Position numbers and translations under genes: made by a program. A stretch of DNA of 64,000 nucleotides from Isoetes taiwanensis (lineage: Eukaryota; Streptophyta; Lycopodiopsida; Isoetales; Isoetaceae). The stretch is taken from assembly GCA_021234155.1 (NCBI GenBank), contig JAJEKV010000040.1:12481072-12545071 (forward strand), in the 5' to 3' direction. Shown piece after piece: positions 13,005-24,290 of this stretch. The notes below the pieces were generated by a model. The model saw only the letters and a program-made list of their open reading frames with translations. It ran no database searches and was not told the origin of the DNA. Position 1 is the first letter of the stretch; each line of letters starts with the position of its first letter.

Positions 13005-13549
13005 TTACTTCTTACTCTTAAGTTTTCGTAAAATTTCAGCAATAGCAGGTCGCTCCATGCTCAAATTCTGCAAAAAAGCAATATGCATCATCATAACTCC
13101 GAACAAGACAAGCTAAAAGTTAAATGCAAATAATCTTTAGACATCTCCCTCACAAAGCACTGATGTTCTCATTATATTGTTGGACTGTATTGTTGGACTG
13201 TATGGCCGTTTCTCTCGACCGGTTCTGTACTATTGAGTGGCAGCTTATCCTCTCTGCCCACTAAAAACCAGCATCTCAATCTCATGTACATAAATCTGTA
13301 CCATTGGCCATAGTAAACAGTGTGTGCAAGCATATCACCATATCTGGGACTGCATGCAGTTGTACTATGCAGTTGTACTGGGCCCTCAATTTTGTTGTTT
13401 TCATCATGTATCATGGTTATTTAAAAGCAGGAATTTGTAAAAGCTGCTGGTAGATGTGGGTTCCTTTCTTACTAAAATTTCAATTTAAATCATGTATTGG
13501 TTTCAATGGCAAGTGTTACCAAGTAAGAACAATCAATGTGCTAAACTAC

Positions 13550-13645
13550 AAGAGGTTTGAACCAGGAATTGAACTAAAAATCTCTGGAAATATTTTAAGT
13601 AGCTTCTGCTTGACAAGTTCGTACCCAATTAGTTAGTCAAGTTCA
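13550..13645 (-). mobile_element. tRNA-like SINE head
   Basis: On the minus strand, TAACTAATTGGG matches an A box and CCTGGTTCAAACC matches a B box about 60 bp later. No gene is encoded. It is one of two such minus-strand elements within 500 bp. Confidence 0.4.
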
Positions 13646-14009
13646 ATTGCCTCCAGGCATACGCCCCAATGAACCCCTTATGGTATAGCATTCCCCTGTG
13701 CCATCTATGATCCTTTACTTCCTACCAGATTCTGAAGGGCATAAATAACTTCAATTAGGGTCTCCTCTGTGCCTCCTTCCCAGCATTCATGCTTAAACAT
13801 TCGAGATGGTGCATTAGCAAACCTGCTTGTCATAAGCAACAAAAATTCATGCAGATGTGGATGTTCTTAGCAGTTCTAACAATTGTTTGATTTGTTTCAT
13901 AAGTTGTCTAGAATATTATGATTCTTCATACAGTTATGCCTTTGATACAAAGTGAAATAGAGTTTTTTACGGAAATTTATAACCTATAAATAAACAAGAA
14001 AGCACTTAC

Positions 14010-14090
14010 GGTAGAACTCTAGCAAGGTTTCCATTTGAACCAGATTGAAGACCCTTAAGAGATAGTCCTTCCACCCAATTGAGCTACCTG
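14010..14090 (-). mobile_element. tRNA-like SINE head
   Basis: Minus strand: GGTAGCTCAATTGGG (A box consensus) is followed after 45 nt by GGTTCAAATGG (near B box), the spacing of a tRNA-derived polymerase III promoter. It overlaps one of the candidate exons of the 13.0-14.9 kb pseudogene, so only one reading can be right. Confidence 0.4.
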
Positions 14091-14618
14091 AGAAAACCTA
14101 CATATGCGTAACGCAATCTCGTCCATAAGCGTAATAAGAAATCCTCAAACAAGTATCTTAAAAATAGAAGTTACAATGAGAAAGAACTAGATAGGTAAGC
14201 TATTTCCCATCAAACAAAATACGAAGAAAGTTAGCGGATAAGACTGCAGCAGGTTACGGCAGGCTGCGGGTCCGCTACAGGACTCATGCACTTTTTGAAG
14301 TTGGAAGCAACAAGACTTTCTTGAAAGGACACGAGCAACTAATTTTCAACATCATTTAGATAAACCACATCATTTAGATAAACCACACTACGCCTAAACC
14401 GAGACAATAATTTCGAACAAACAAATTAAATAACGCCAAATGGATAATTAACTGTTCCAAAAAGAAATTGTCAATTCTATTGCATCTGTATTCCTTGGAA
14501 AGCTTAGTCAATAGTTTAGGTATCCTATTATACTGAGCATATGCACAGCCCTAAATATGACAAATATATTCTGATGCAATTGCCTAGAATTGGGGAGCTG
14601 CCAAACTATAATACTCCA

Positions 14619-14676
14619 TCTAGCCACTACTTTAGAGGATGCCTATGTCTAGCCACTAGTTTAGACGATGCCTATG
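14619..14676. repeat. 29-bp tandem duplication
   Basis: Units 14619-14647 and 14648-14676 differ at two positions. The unit begins TCTAGCCACTA and ends GATGCCTATG. Confidence 0.85.
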
Positions 14677-14763
14677 CAGAGGTACCCTATGATACTAAGT
14701 ATAAGCACAGACCCTATAATCCAAGAAAAAATAGGAGGCTTACAAAGCAATATGAAGCGTCAT

Positions 14764-14827
14764 AACCTCAAAAACGAACCAAGAATTGATCTTGTAACCT
14801 CAAAAACGAACCAAGAATTGATCTTGT
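14764..14827. repeat. 32-bp perfect tandem duplication
   Basis: Units 14764-14795 and 14796-14827 are identical. The unit begins AACCTCAAAAACGAACC and ends GATCTTGT. Recent duplication is likely. Confidence 0.9.
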
Positions 14828-15460
14828 GCCAGCACATATACGCTCTTTATCAGTCTGCAACATTATGCGCTGATAATAATTGATTGAGATAAACCTAGGA
14901 AAGAAATGGCAGGCTGAAGGAGCGATGTTTCATATAGAATTTTTGGTTCTGCAACACATCAGCAGCAAGATACATTGATCAAAATGTGGATTGACTACCA
15001 TTGTTGTCCCACATCATAGCAAAGGGCAACGTTTTGGTCCTTCAAATTCCAATAATCAATGTAAAAGAGTCATAGCCATATGCTGGTGCATTGAGTTCGA
15101 ACCATTCCTTCTTATTTGACGCATTGAAGGCAACTGGCAACTTAAGAGCATACAGACTGGCATACCTTTGTGTTGACGAATTAAGACGTAGACTGTATAA
15201 TTGCCATACAAAAACTAGCACCAGTTGTTCATCAGATAAAACTTTTAATCATGTCATGCAGAGGTTTTTACTAAAGAATGCATTGCACATGGCTTTGCAG
15301 CTAGAACTGACGCCACCACATCTAAACATCAACTTGCACAGATTACAGAGCAAACTCTGGCAAATAGACATGTTTGTCCATACCAAAGTGATAACACGAA
15401 ATGCAAATGGCATGGCAAGGTAACTCACGTCTCAAATGCCAGGACGTCATTATTCTGCGA

Positions 15461-15895
15461 TGCCGGGAACTATAATCTTGAATATACTCTTAATTAAGGC
15501 TCGGTAAAGCTACGATAAATAGGAGCTAGAAAAACCCTGATTTACCTTTGTGGAGCATCTTCTGATCTAACCTAGGCGACGGTCCAGAATGGCCATTAAA
15601 TTCTAAAAACAGTCATGATCGAATGGTTTAAGCCACATCCAACTCAAATTATCCTGTGATGCCGGGAACTATGATCTTGAATATGATCTTAATTAAGGCT
15701 GAGATAGAGCTACGATAAATAGGAGCTAAGAAAACCCTGGTTTACCTTTGTGGAGCATCATAAGGCGTCGATCCATACCTTTGTGGAGCATCTTCTGCTC
15801 TAACCTAGGCGACGGTCCAGAACGGCCATCGAGTTCTGAAGACCGTCTGGTAATGTAGATCATCATCAGATGGCTTAAGCCATAACCAACTCAGA
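15461..15895. repeat. Tandem duplication of about 200 bp
   Basis: Unit 1 (15461-15659) and unit 2 (15660-15895) share TGCCGGGAACTAT, CTTAATTAAGGCT, GCTACGATAAATAGGAGCTA, TTTACCTTTGTGGAGCATC and CTAACCTAGGCGACGGTCC. In unit 2 the TACCTTTGTGGAGCATC block is itself doubled. The minus strand could encode a short peptide ending at a GT donor, but I cannot tie this to a gene. Confidence 0.75.
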
Positions 15896-16293
15896 TTTTT
15901 TGACACGTGGATAGATTAGCCTTCGAGATAAGGGCGCCACTTGTGGTCAGGCTGTTGCCCTAACTAGCAAAAAGTCCAAACATGGGCTTGGGCCCAAGCA
16001 GTTTGACTGAAAACTTAGTTTTGCATTCAATTGAAAAACATTTGATATAAAAGGCTGGATTCAAACCACGAGAACTAACATGGTGGGGCAAATGTTGAAG
16101 TATAAATCTTATGTAGAAGAAGTATCTAATGCTACTTAAGGCTGACATCCCTTATATGGACTATACCTCCAATTGAAAATCTGAGCAGGCATGATAAATT
16201 GGTGGATTTTCTAGTGTTGTGCTACAATATCATTTGCACTGATAGAAAACAGATATAATCCTAATTACGTATGTTCTATGAAAACACAGTACC

Positions 16294-16391
16294 AAGGGAC
16301 TACAAATTGCATCTTGTATGGTTGTTGGGGGCGAGTTTTTGGAAGGGACTACAAATTGCATCTTGTATGGTTATTGTGAGCGAGGTTTTGG
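16294..16391. repeat. 49-bp tandem duplication
   Basis: Units 16294-16342 and 16343-16391 both begin AAGGGACTACAAATTGCATC. It lies next to the truncated end of the copy B gypsy element. Confidence 0.8.
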
Positions 16392-16489
16392 GAGATCCAA
16401 AGTGGGGAGATATCAACATTCCTATTTTATATTTAGTATGCACGAGCCAATTGTTTCATTTTATTCGTATTTCACGTGTTATTACCCTT

Positions 16490-18157
16490 AAGAAAAGCAT
16501 TTTCTTTCATGTAATCTTGAAAATCTGAAAGCATAATGCGTTGAAAGATAGATGAAGAATTTGAGAGACCAAATAGTACCACTTTGTAGGCAAAGGTGCC
16601 CCATGGCGTGGTAAACGCAGTCTTCAGTTGATCCTTTGGGCGAATGGAGATTTGATTATAGCCAGGAAAGCCCCATAAAGGAGTACATTTCATGACCAGC
16701 CACTTCTTCAAGAACTTGATCCGTGAAAAGTAGTGGAAAATAATCACGCTCCGTGGCCTGATTGAGTTTCCAGTAGTCCACGCAAACACGGATCTTACCA
16801 TTGTGCTTGAGAGCAATAATAGTGGGGCTCACCCATTCTGAATGTTTGACTTCGTAAATAAGATCGGTAGCCAGTAATTTATAAGTTTCCACTTTCACAC
16901 AGTCATAGTAATTTGGATTGAGCCTATACTATCGTTGCTAAATTGGACAAGAGTCGGGTTTGCCTAATTCTTTCTTGATGCCTCTTAAATCTTTATAGCT
17001 CCACGCAAAAATATGCTTCATTCTCTTGAAGAGACGGACAACTTTTTCTCGAAGGGGTGGAGAGAGACCAGTTGCTAGACGAATGGATTGATTTTGTTCT
17101 AAATCAAGAATCTCCACTTCAGGAGTTTGGTGTGTAGAATGACATCGACATCCATGACCATATGGGCTAGAGGCTACAGAAGAACCGGTGGTGTTGCACT
17201 AGTGGTGGTGAAGAATAGAGGCGTATGTGTTGTATTAACAAGGGGTTTGTTCATGATGGTTGTAGGATCCATGGAAGAAAGAGGTTGTTTCTGCTCCTCA
17301 TGGGAAGGTACTAGGGTGACCTGACAAGGTGCAAGATAAGGATCAAGCAAGGTAGAACCACATGATCTTGATCAAGATTCATGCCTCCCCAAGGATCGAC
17401 CTACTAGCAGCAGGAGCTTAGACTTGATAAGTATTTTGTACATCATCAGAGTCACTGTCTGAAAGAGATAGTTCAGCAATTCTGACAGCGATAAGTTGCC
17501 CAGTTTCTAAGTCCATAGTAGCATTTGAATGACCATCTGTGATGACAAATTGGTCTGTGGCCCAATAATGTATGCTCTTAGCCTGTCGAAGAAAAGATGT
17601 CCAACAAGCATTTCATAGTCCCCTGGATCTTCACCCGCTTTCCAAACATCAAAGTCCAGAGGAAATTTGAGATCGCCAATGTTTATCATCAGTTGAGGAG
17701 TGATATCTTGTGGATGTCTGATGTGACCGTTGGTAAGTTTGATATCATAAGGGGTGCGATATAACTGCTTGATGCCCAGTTGTTGCCGAAATTTGTCCAT
17801 GATGAAATTGACTGCACTACCTCCATCGATCTGAATGTGGTTAGCTTACAGATTTCCCACATTGGCATGAACAGTGGGCATGAAAGTGGCCATCATGCCA
17901 ACAAGAACAATGGGAAAAGGCAATTGTTCCCTAAGAGCAGGACAAAGTTGAAGATCGTGGGCAAACTAAGAGGAATCTTGATTTTTGCAAGTTCCTCCTA
18001 TAACTCCAATGGAACGTGTTTCCCTACACTAGCTACGTCAAGAGGTGCAGGACCCGAGAAGATACTTCCTTTGAGAGCTCAACTTCAGTAGCAATGTTTG
18101 GCTGTCTAAGTGCATGGAGTTGGCGTGGAGGTAGAGGATCTAGCCATCCATTGTTGA
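16490..18157 (-). mobile_element. Gypsy copy B, 3' portion: protease and truncated RT
   Basis: This is the downstream half of a minus-strand gypsy element whose upstream half is at 37428-40601; the two were separated by the chromovirus. The minus strand holds a retropepsin-like region (17800-17507: QLGIKQLY, KLTNGHI, LMINIGDLKFPLDF, YEMLVGHLFF) and RT blocks (16900-16490: RVCVDYWKLNQAT, LFTDQVLEEVAGHEMYSF, FPGYNQISI, TPWGTFAYKVVLFGLSN). These match copy A at 57690-58530. RT stops before the catalytic Asp-Asp motif, at about 16490, so the copy is 3'-truncated. Frames are broken, and it is not functional. The RT style (LPF-x-DQVL...GYNQI) is that of the Tat/Athila group; that placement is from family knowledge. 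Confidence 0.8.
18153..18157. repeat. Target-site duplication of the chromovirus, left copy (GTTGA)
   Basis: GTTGA at 18153-18157 directly precedes TGTGACG, and the same five bases at 37428-37432 directly follow CGTCACA. The sister element copy A has the unbroken site near 57375-57380, which proves the insertion. Confidence 0.9.
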
Positions 18158-19760
18158 TGTGACGCTCCCTGAATATATACGACCCCCGGCCGTATACATA
18201 CGGGGACTTTTCCCTCCCATGGCGACCGTATCGCCACGAGCAGGGCCCTCCGTCTATCCCGGGCCATCTATGGAAAGATGCCCGAGTGAAGGACACGGAG
18301 GTGTCATTCGCCCCGCCCGGTGGGACTCCTACGATGTGAGCGTAAATACATGTTAGCACACAAACACAAATATATATAAATATCCACCACGAAGGGTGGA
18401 ACATCCATCAAATACCAGCGGCAAAGAATATGCATCTAACCCTAAGGAAACACCCCAAACCCGGGTTCTACCCCGGTTTAGACTCTGTGTGAGGGGATAG
18501 GCGGACTCGGTCTCAAGAGATCGCAGACAGAGGTATAACTTTGGCGTTGGCGGCATAGAACATCGGCTAGGGTTGTCCACTCCATCCGCCCCTCACATTG
18601 CACACTTTGCGGATAAGTCGAATCATGCTATGGGATCACTATAGCCTTAGGACCACCGCAGACTCAAGGTATCACCCTGAGGAGCCTACTACGGGGTTCA
18701 TGAAGCCCCGTCCAGATGAGGCGGTCGGGGGGCGTCCCCTTCCGGGATCCGCAGGGTTCCATGGGTGAGCTAGAGAATACGTGCGCATCGGCGACCCGCA
18801 TTCATACCGACTTACTCACCCTAAATCTACTCAAAGTGCAAGATGCTCCATACGGATCACACCTCTACACCCGGGGGAGTGTCAAACCCATAACCGCCCT
18901 CTCGTGACCGGCTATCGGGCCTAGCCCCTTTGTAGGAGTCTCAGGGAGCCTTTTATGTTAGGTGCAAGACCACACCCCCACTTCACCTGCTTGTGTCCCT
19001 TCTCGGTGCTAAGCCGGGCCATAGCATCTACGACCCGGTGGTCTCTTGTACACAGGCCGCAACTAGTGGGATAATACAGGGGCTCTATCTAGAAGCATAC
19101 TACAATACATGGGCTCGAGAGGTCTCTACCCCGTAATCCCCCATTCCAAGAGTATTCTTTGTGCAAAGAACTATCAATCCATCCTTTAAGAGCAAGATCG
19201 AGAATCAGAAATAAAGAGAACTCACCTTTACAATCAAGGGTTAGTTCCTACAAGTAACATAGAGAGAACGAGAAACAATCACAACCATTGCCCAGCAGGC
19301 TACCCTAGAATTCACAAACTATACTAGCCACCCACGAGTTAAATTTGGACCCGTTACCATTGGGTGCTTCCATCTCACGGGTCTTGGTGTTCGGCTACCA
19401 CGAGGTAAAAGTGCTTGGTATGGTGGCTCGGCTCTGCTCCTTTTGGACTAATTTTGGGAGTCAATTAGGGATAGGGATCGGGTTGTGACCCAATTTGGAA
19501 GTCCCCATGCTGGCCAATCGATTTAGGCCAGGTGGCGCCTTACCAAAGCATTAATTAATCTAATTAACCCATTTAATATTAATGCCTAGATTATAGGTTA
19601 TTATCTTTAATGATTTAGCTAATTAAATCCCTTTTTAGGTCAACCCCCTAGGTTACAATACCCCATGGTGGCGTACCTTTAGTGGGTGACGTGTCGGTAT
19701 ATTTATACGTATACCGTATAAATACGTTACGTATACCGTATAAATATGTGGACCGTCACA
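18158..19760 (-). repeat. Chromovirus 3' LTR (1603 bp)
   Basis: In coding orientation it starts TGTGACGGTCCACATATTT at 19760 and ends GGAGCGTCACA at 18158. The first 110 bp carry two copies of a TATTTATA-x-GGTATACG unit, a TATAAATATA box and the ACGT-core element GACACGTCAC, a plausible bZIP site. The first half is almost identical to the other LTR copies in the window; the GC-rich second half differs by many small indels. Confidence 0.9.
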
Positions 19761-19773
19761 TTCCCCCCTCCTT
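19761..19773 (-). promoter_or_regulatory. Polypurine tract
   Basis: On the minus strand AAGGAGGGGGGAA lies directly before the TGTGACG start of the 3' LTR, the position and composition of a plus-strand DNA primer. Near-identical tracts lie beside the internal LTR copies at 24574-24586 and 29564-29576. Confidence 0.9.
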
Positions 19774-20253
19774 AAAAACAATGCTGTCCTCAGCATTGGG
19801 GTTAGTTAATCAGAGACAGTTACTTGAAGAAACTAGATCAGGAAAGAATATACTCAAGAAAGGGAGATAACTCATTATTTCAGACAGTAATACATTGAAG
19901 TTGAAAATATCAAAGTGCAAGCACCAAAGTGCATTTTACAAACTTAGCGACGAAAATCACACATGCAAACAAAACGGATCCGAAAAAGTCGGGTCATCAG
20001 CAACCCTCTATACATGGGCAGGTCACGAACTGCTCACTGGCCTGCACATGTCAATATATTAGTATATATCAATAATATAATTAGATTGTGGTTGAAGGGT
20101 CCACCCCCATAAGAAATAAAAGAAAACGCTACTTACAAGGGAACCTATCATGTCTAGGGCTTGCAATGCATTACGGCATAAGGAATGGTCTAGCTTCCAG
20201 TATAGCCGAGATGAACGCAATCTATCACTATATGTTTTCCAAGCAATTCGCGG

Positions 20254-21040
20254 TCATGTCAACATCAACAATACACCACGTCCTAGAGAACACAAAGTGA
20301 TCTCATCATTGGTAACTATTATTAGATACGATGCATCTACCCCTCTACTGCTTGATTTGCGGCGAATCAAGCCTTCAAGCTTACCGCTGGGAGCGGGGTT
20401 GATAGCATCGTTGATGGTGCGGCCCTGAGATTCCCGCATGAAGTCTGGATAGTGCTTGTCAAGGTCTATCTTCATCACCCAGGTAGCATCCTCAACTGGT
20501 AAGTGTTTCCACTTAACTAAGTATTGCAACATTTGAGTCCTTCTGGTTTGTTTATAAGCTCGATCAAGAAGAGCTTCAGGCACTATCTCCAGCTGCTCCT
20601 CTGTCATTTCTAGGAGGGTTGGGGTATCCAAAACCTCCTCTGGATCAGGGGTGTGTTGTTTCAGAAGACTCACGTAAAAGACCTTGTGGATCTTCAAGCG
20701 GGGTGGCAAATCCAAGCGATATGCCTGTTCTCCAACACGCTCAGTAATCTTGAACGGCCCAGCCCATCTGGGTGCCAGCTTCTTGCAGTTACCAATCTTA
20801 AGCTTGGCTTGTTTTACTTTGATCTTAAGCCAAACCGATTCGCCCACCTGGAAGACTCGTGGGGTTCTGTGTTTATCCGCTACACTCTTCTGACGACTGC
20901 GTGCAGCTAATAAGTAACCACGAACTTCTTCAACCAAAGCTTGCATTTCCAAAAGGAGTTGTTGAGAAACCTCCACTTTAGAAACAGGGTTATGCCATGT
21001 GTCTGGAGTAAGACATTGATACCCATAATTTATCCTGTTT
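20254..21040 (-). pseudogene. Chromovirus integrase C-terminus and chromodomain
   Basis: The translation shows the integrase C-terminal GPF/GPY-type module (LAPRWAGPFKITERVG, then YRLDLPPRLKIHKVFYVSLLK). A chromodomain follows near residues 135-185 of this frame (LLDRAYKQ, QYLVKWKHLPVEDATW, DLDKHYPDF). The chromodomain keeps the KW and ATW positions but lacks the first cage aromatic, as in group II chromodomains. It normally reads methylated H3 and steers integration to heterochromatin. It is joined to the preceding integrase frame only across a frameshift near 21035. About 50 residues follow the chromodomain before the stop at 20254. Confidence 0.85.
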
Positions 21041-22396
21041 CATGCTGTTGTAGGCAAACTCTACCAGATAAATATAGTCAGCCCATTGTGATTGTTTACT
21101 CCACACATAACTTCGTAGCATATCCTCTATAATACGATTGGTACGTTCTGTCTGACCATCCGTCTGAGGATGATATGATGTACTCATAGCAAGCTTGGTC
21201 TGGATGGTGGCGAAGAAATCTTTCCAGAATGCACTTACGAATTTGGGATCCCTGTCGGATACAATAAATCTTGGCATTCCGTGCAACCTGAAAATCTCCT
21301 TTGCAAATAGCAGGGCGGTGTCGAAGGCGGTGTCGGTGGTACGACATGGCAAGAAATGAGCCATTTTCGACAATTTGTCGACCACTACCATCAATGCATC
21401 ATATCCACGGAGAGTACGTGGAAGGCCCACAATGAAGTCCATGGTTATCACTTCCCACTTTGCGTTGGGCACATCCAAAGGTTGCAACTCTCCTGGAACT
21501 CTTAATTGCTCAGCCTTGGTTTGTTGACACACCTGACACTGCTTAATGTATCTAGCAATATCCTTCTTCATCGAAGGCCAAAAATAACTGGAGCGGATCT
21601 TAAAGTAGGTCTTCATAAAACCTGCATGTCCGGCTATAGGGCTGTTGTGTGTGACATGGAGAATTAGCTTACGCACTCCTGAAGTCTCAGGTACACACAA
21701 CTTATCCTTGTAATATAACAAGTTGCCTTCTTTCTTATACGAACGGAAAGCTTCGCGTTCTTTGTCTGTGCCCCAAACATCACAGAATTCGGGATCTGTG
21801 GCCAGGGTCTGTTCTATTTGTTTCCCAAACTCACTGGTGAGTGTGGAGATTGCGTTACAATGGGTACAGGTTATCAAAGGATGGCGTGACAACGCATCCG
21901 CAACCACATTATGCTTCCCAGGCTTATACATAATGTCGAAGTCGTATTCCTCCAGAAATTCCATCCATCTTCTCTGACGGAGATTGAGATTTGGCTGGGT
22001 GGATAAATAATGAAGACTCTGATGATCCGTATCCAGCTGAAATCTTCTACCGAGAAGGTAGTGTCTCCAAATACGCAGAGCACGGACAACTGCTAACAAC
22101 TCCTGATCGTGGGTAGGGTATCGCTGTTCAGTGTCGTTCATCTTCTTTGAATCATATGCAATAACCCTCCCCTCCTGCATTAGGACTCCACCGGTAGCAA
22201 TCTTACTAGCATCCGTTGCTTCTAGTTTATCCTTTTCAGGATCGGGCAAAGTGAGGACTGGTGCAGACGTTAAGGCATCCTTAAGCTGCTGAAAGCCTAT
22301 CTGGACTTTCGCTTTCCAATGTTCCATCCAATCCTTCACCTTCTCGTGCTTTGTGAGATCAGTAAGAGGTGCCAATTGTTGCAAAATCCTTAACAA
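20990..22396 (-). pseudogene. Chromovirus RNase H and integrase core
   Basis: The 468-codon frame begins in the connection region (APLTDLTK). RNase H follows (LEATDASKIATGGVLMQ, YPTHDQELLAVVRALRIWRHYL, TDHQSLHYL). The integrase HHCC zinc module is HNSPIAGHAGFMKT...CQVCQQTK. The catalytic core has the first Asp in ITMDFIVGLP, the second in IVSDRDPKF and the Glu in GQTERTNRII, so the DDE triad is complete. A frameshift at about 22380 separates it from RT and another at about 21035 from the C-terminal module. The active-site residues are intact although the polyprotein is broken. Confidence 0.9.
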
Positions 22397-23339
22397 ATTT
22401 CCGATAATATCCTGCTAGCCCCAAGAAACTTCGGACCTCTGAAACATTGCCTGGAATAGGCCAATCCCTTACTGCTTCTATTTTTGCTGGATCCGTAGCA
22501 ATTCCCTCTGCTGAAATGATATGCCCCAAATAATCAACCTTGGGGGTGGCAAACTTGCACTTAGAGAACTTGGCAAAGAGTTGGTGACGTCTTAACTTTT
22601 GTAGGGCCAATCGAAGATGTTGCTCATGCTCCTCCAAAGTTTTACTATAGATGAGAACGTCGTCGAAGAAAATAACAACAAAATCATCCAAGTATTGGCG
22701 GAAGACGTCATTCATCAAGCGCATGAAAGCTGCAGGAGCATTGGTTAATCCAAAAGGCATAACGGTAAACTCATAATGCCCATATCTAGTGCGAAACACA
22801 GACTTATGGATGTCCTCCTCCTTTATCCTTATCTGATGGTATCCAGAGCGTAAATCAATCTTTGAGAAATATTTGGCCCCTTGCAACTGGTCCATTAAAT
22901 CATCTGCCCTAGGCAAAGCGTAGCGATTCTTGATGGTATGCTTATTGAGCTGCCTATAATCAATACACATCCTCAATGAGCCATCCTTTTTCTTAACAAA
23001 AAGGATAGGAGCGCCAAAAGGCGAAACACTAGGCCGAATGAACCCTAGGTTTAATAACTCCTGAAGTTGCTTCTTAAGCTCTGCCAACTCTGGAGGGCTC
23101 ATGCGGTACGGGGCCTTGCTGGTAGGCTTAGTACCTGGCTCTAAAGCTATCTCACATTCTACCCCTCTAAAAGGAGGAAGCTTCTGGATCTGATCTGGAA
23201 AAAGATCATCAAATTCTCGGAGAAGCTTAGCAATTCCTTGTGGCAGGGTGTCGATTACTTGCTTCTGATTAGCATCTGACTCAATGGAGGCAAGTCCGAT
23301 AACGCAGAGGAGCTTTTCCTTGCGTATAGCTTTATCTAA
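22359..23339 (-). pseudogene. Chromovirus reverse transcriptase
   Basis: The frame is open from just after an in-frame TAG (23342-23340). The linker [14 protein letters not shown]-x-SKAPYRM leads into [54 protein letters not shown][11 protein letters not shown], and the catalytic block [12 protein letters not shown] with both aspartates present. It continues to LGHIIS, W-x-x-[16 protein letters not shown]. In an intact element it would be one polyprotein with gag and protease, because the stop codon is in the same frame. Length and motifs are normal for gypsy RT. Confidence 0.92.
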
Positions 23340-24290
23340 CTATCTGCTGGACATAGACTGCAGGATAGGGTTGAATGGTTCACCTTTTATAGTTACACGG
23401 GCTCCATTAGCGGCGTTGAAGGTAACTTCCCGTTTCTCGCAGTCTATGTTGGCCTTTACAGATGCCAAGAATTCCATGCCAACAATTAGGTCGTATTTGC
23501 CAATATCCATCAGCTCGGCACCCATAACAACTGGTGCACCTGGCAACTGCATCTTAAGATTGATGCGACGTCCATGAGTATGTCTGACCTTACCACTGGC
23601 TAACGTGACAGGTCTTGGTCGGGACCTCAAGGTTTCAAGCTGCAAGACCTGGGCCATTCTAGGAGAAGCAAAATTATGTGTACTACCCGTATCCATCAAA
23701 ATTATGAAAGGCTTACTGTCTACTTGGCCTATGGTGGAAATAACAGAAGGCTGACTTTCAGCATTGCCGGTTTCTATGGCTGCAAGGATATGAGACGCAC
23801 CGTGAATATACTCGGGAGCGTCCTCCTCGGCAGGTAGTGTCGATTCAAGATCGTCCCAATCAAGGTCAGCCATAGCCAGCTGGGCAGTTTGCGTGACATA
23901 AGGACAATTCTGCATGAAGTGCCCGGGCCGCATACACCTGTAGCATGCCTTATCTCGGCGGAGCTGTTCTCGGGCCTCTTTAGGAATAGACTGTAAGAGG
24001 TTCCGAACTTCCTTACCGACATTGTTCTGCTTATCGGGCGTACTGAAGGTGACTTTCTTTTCCTGGCGGCCATAAGAGTTCTGTTGAGAGGGCCCCGGAC
24101 TTGGCGAGCGGGGTTTGTAAGGTGTGGATGGGCGTGGCTGCGAGTAGGGAGCAGGACGCGGATAATGGTTCCTTGGTGCGTCCTCCTCGAGATTCAATGC
24201 CTTAGCCTCAGCTTCTGCAACTGATTTCGGGTCTATGGCCTTAACCATTCGTTTAATGGATGGGGCCAACCCTTCAATATACTGATATAT
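23340..24290 (-). pseudogene. Chromovirus gag C-terminus, CCHC knuckle and protease
   Basis: The authentic part starts near 24290 (YIEGLAPSIKRMVKA). A Pro/Ser-rich linker and a canonical zinc knuckle CYRCMRPGHFMQNC follow. The aspartic protease has IILMDTGSTHNFAS as active site and YDLIVGMEFLAS as the second strand. The upstream residues of the open frame (24449-24291) are not gag. They are inverted 3'-untranslated sequence of the same element, so this is the downstream half of a split gag. The frame ends at TAG 23342-23340. Confidence 0.88.

Larger units (their letters stand above)
13005..14948 (-). pseudogene. Possible 3' exons of an unrecognised gene, kinase-tail-like, frame-broken
   Basis: Four minus-strand segments have splice-like borders: 14948-14895, 14087-14010, 13822-13726 and 13067-13005 (stop TAA). 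The first three agree in phase. The third contains ECLSMNAGKEAQRRP and then hits a stop at 13757-13755. The other frame of the same exon reads LIEVIYALQNL and joins in phase to the last exon, NLSMERPAIAEILRKLKSKK. Cys-Leu-Ser...Arg-Pro followed by Glu-Ile/Val resembles the last helix of protein kinases, so a kinase pseudogene is possible. The second segment, however, also reads as a tRNA-like SINE head, so the exon chain may be partly accidental. No kinase catalytic motif is visible. Confidence 0.3.
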
